Position numbers and translations under genes: made by a program. From Burkholderia pyrrocinia (GTDB lineage Bacteria; Pseudomonadota; Gammaproteobacteria; Burkholderiales; Burkholderiaceae), in contig NZ_CP094459.1 in NCBI RefSeq assembly GCF_022809715.1, positions 1,674,001-1,738,000 of the forward strand: 64,000 bases of DNA, given 5' to 3'. A model generated the notes under the pieces. It was not told the DNA's origin. It saw nothing but the letters and a program-made list of their open reading frames with translations, and did no database searches. Of this stretch, positions 62,975 through 64,000 are shown one piece after another. Numbering within the stretch: the stretch's first letter is position 1; the number at the start of each line of letters is the position of its first letter.

Positions 62975-63928
62975 ATGGCGGCTTTCCTGCATGGCCTGGC
63001 GCTGCGGTATTTCGTCGAGGTGGCGCGCACCGGCTCGATCAGCGACGCATCCGCGCGGCTGCACGTGGCCGTGTCGGCGATCAGCCGCCAGATCGCGAAG
63101 CTCGAAAGCGAGCTCGGCGCGCCGCTGTTCGAGCGCCGGCCGCGCGGGATGGCGTTGTCGGAGGCCGGCGAGCGGCTGCTGGCCTTCGCGCAGCGCAGCC
63201 TGCTGGAGGCCGAGCATGTGATGAAGGACATTGGCGGGCTCGATGCGCTGCACGGCAGCCTGCTGAAGATCGCGTGTTCGGAGGGGTTCGCGATCGATTT
63301 CCTGCCCGGCGCGCTCGCGAGCTTCAAGGCGCGCCACCCGGGCGTCGATTTCTCCGTGTGGGTCGTGTCGCCGGCGGACGCGACGCGGCGTGTGCGCGAC
63401 GGCGACGTGGACGTCGCGCTGACCTTCAGCCTCGCGCCGGAGAAAGGCGTGCGCGTCGAGCATACCGAGCGCGCGCCGATCTTCGCGCTGGTGCGGCATG
63501 ACCATCCGCTCGCGGCGCGCGCCGCGGTGTCGCTCGCCGATGTCGCGCGGCATCCGCACGTGCTGCCCGAGGCCGGCACGACGGTGCGCCAGTTGATCGA
63601 CATCGCGTGTGCGCTCGACGGGCTGCTGCTCGAGCCCGAACTGACGAGCAACAACACCGCGGCGATGTACGGCTATGCGCGGCGCACGGGTGCGGTGATG
63701 TTCACGGGGCTGCTGTCGGTGCGCGACCGCTTCGATGCGGACGGGTTCGTCGTCGTGCCCGTGACGAACCCGCAGCTTCGCGAGCGCAGCATCCAGGTGC
63801 AGACGATGGCGGGGCGCGATCTGCCCGCGTCGGTCCGGGCGTTCCGCGACCATCTGATCGACGCGATGCAGGTCGCATCGTCGCCGCCGGCCGCCGCGCG
63901 CGGCCCGAGACGCCGGCCCGTGAGATAA
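62975..63928 (+). CDS. LysR-family transcriptional regulator
   Basis: A 317-residue regulator: N-terminal winged helix (FVEVARTGSISDASARLHVA, then SAISRQIAKLE) and a C-terminal periplasmic-binding-like effector domain. It is divergent from the M20 peptidase/MHS transporter pair, the usual layout for a LysR regulator and its target. The 164-bp spacer should hold its binding site; a T-N11-A element was not assigned with confidence. Confidence 0.92.
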   Translation: MAAFLHGLALRYFVEVARTGSISDASARLHVAVSAISRQIAKLESELGAPLFERRPRGMALSEAGERLLAFAQRSLLEAEHVMKDIGGLDALHGSLLKIACSEGFAIDFLPGALASFKARHPGVDFSVWVVSPADATRRVRDGDVDVALTFSLAPEKGVRVEHTERAPIFALVRHDHPLAARAAVSLADVARHPHVLPEAGTTVRQLIDIACALDGLLLEPELTSNNTAAMYGYARRTGAVMFTGLLSVRDRFDADGFVVVPVTNPQLRERSIQVQTMAGRDLPASVRAFRDHLIDAMQVASSPPAAARGPRRRPVR

Positions 63929-64000
63929 TCGTCAATCCGCCTTCCGCGCCCATGCGGCTCACCGAGCCGCATCGCCCCTGTTCGACGCCAAATTGAAGAA

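Overview
The window looks like Burkholderia (sensu stricto, Burkholderia cepacia complex-like). The right-hand 35 kb is high-GC with strong G/C third-position bias and carries recognisable Burkholderia housekeeping genes (rnr, rlmB, rpiA, pyrD, bpt, aat, dusA). Three tRNA genes are present: Leu(CAG), initiator fMet(CAU) and His(GUG).

Bases 1 to about 28,500 are one end of an integrative and conjugative element (ICE) of the PFGI-1/ICEHin1056 type (MPF-G type IV secretion). It abuts the 3' end of the tRNA-Leu gene at 28504. Reading away from the tRNA on the minus strand come arm-type octamer repeats, a free-standing integrase arm domain coupled to a DUF3158 gene, and an SSB. Next is an abiE-type toxin/antitoxin pair on the plus strand whose toxin is cut short. 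Then follows the transfer module: PilL, PFL_4693, lytic transglycosylase, PFL_4695, TraD, PFL_4697, RAQPRD, PFL_4701 to 4705, the lipoprotein, the TraC-like ATPase, a DsbA-like protein and a RadC-like protein. A CsrA homologue sits on the opposite strand inside it. After a cargo block come PFL_4709, PFL_4710 and PFL_4711.

Two cargo blocks interrupt the transfer module. One (about 4.5-9.4 kb) holds an arginase-fold UPF0489 protein, a Schlafen-type AlbA_2 protein, a 68-residue protein and two HEPN-type proteins, one with a zinc-ribbon tail. The last three genes lie behind two strong palindromes. The other block, at the window's left edge, is AT-rich and holds a third HEPN-type protein and a small companion. 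Neither block matches a defence system I can name, and together they are the best candidate for an undescribed system. The usual TraG, relaxase, topoisomerase III, ParA/ParB and full-length integrase genes are not in the window.

From 28.5 kb rightward the chromosome is ordinary: RNA metabolism (rnr, rlmB, dusA), pentose phosphate (rpiA), pyrimidine synthesis (pyrD), N-degron tagging (bpt, aat), a cystine-type transporter without its ATPase, and a sulfonate operon (ssuD-ssuC-ssuB plus a molbindin) lacking ssuE and ssuA. Downstream of tRNA-His (49.6-52.7 kb) is a gene-poor accessory stretch with four plus-strand hairpin-plus-terminator units that look like small RNAs, three of them sharing the core CCTCGTGCC. 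The same stretch holds a GNAT acetyltransferase and a ParB/Osa-like protein. From 52.7 kb to the end are small lineage-specific genes, a diguanylate-cyclase remnant, a secreted phospholipase-D-type nuclease, an HxlR/thioesterase pair with two matching operators, an aldo-keto reductase, and an MFS transporter/M20 peptidase/LysR cluster.
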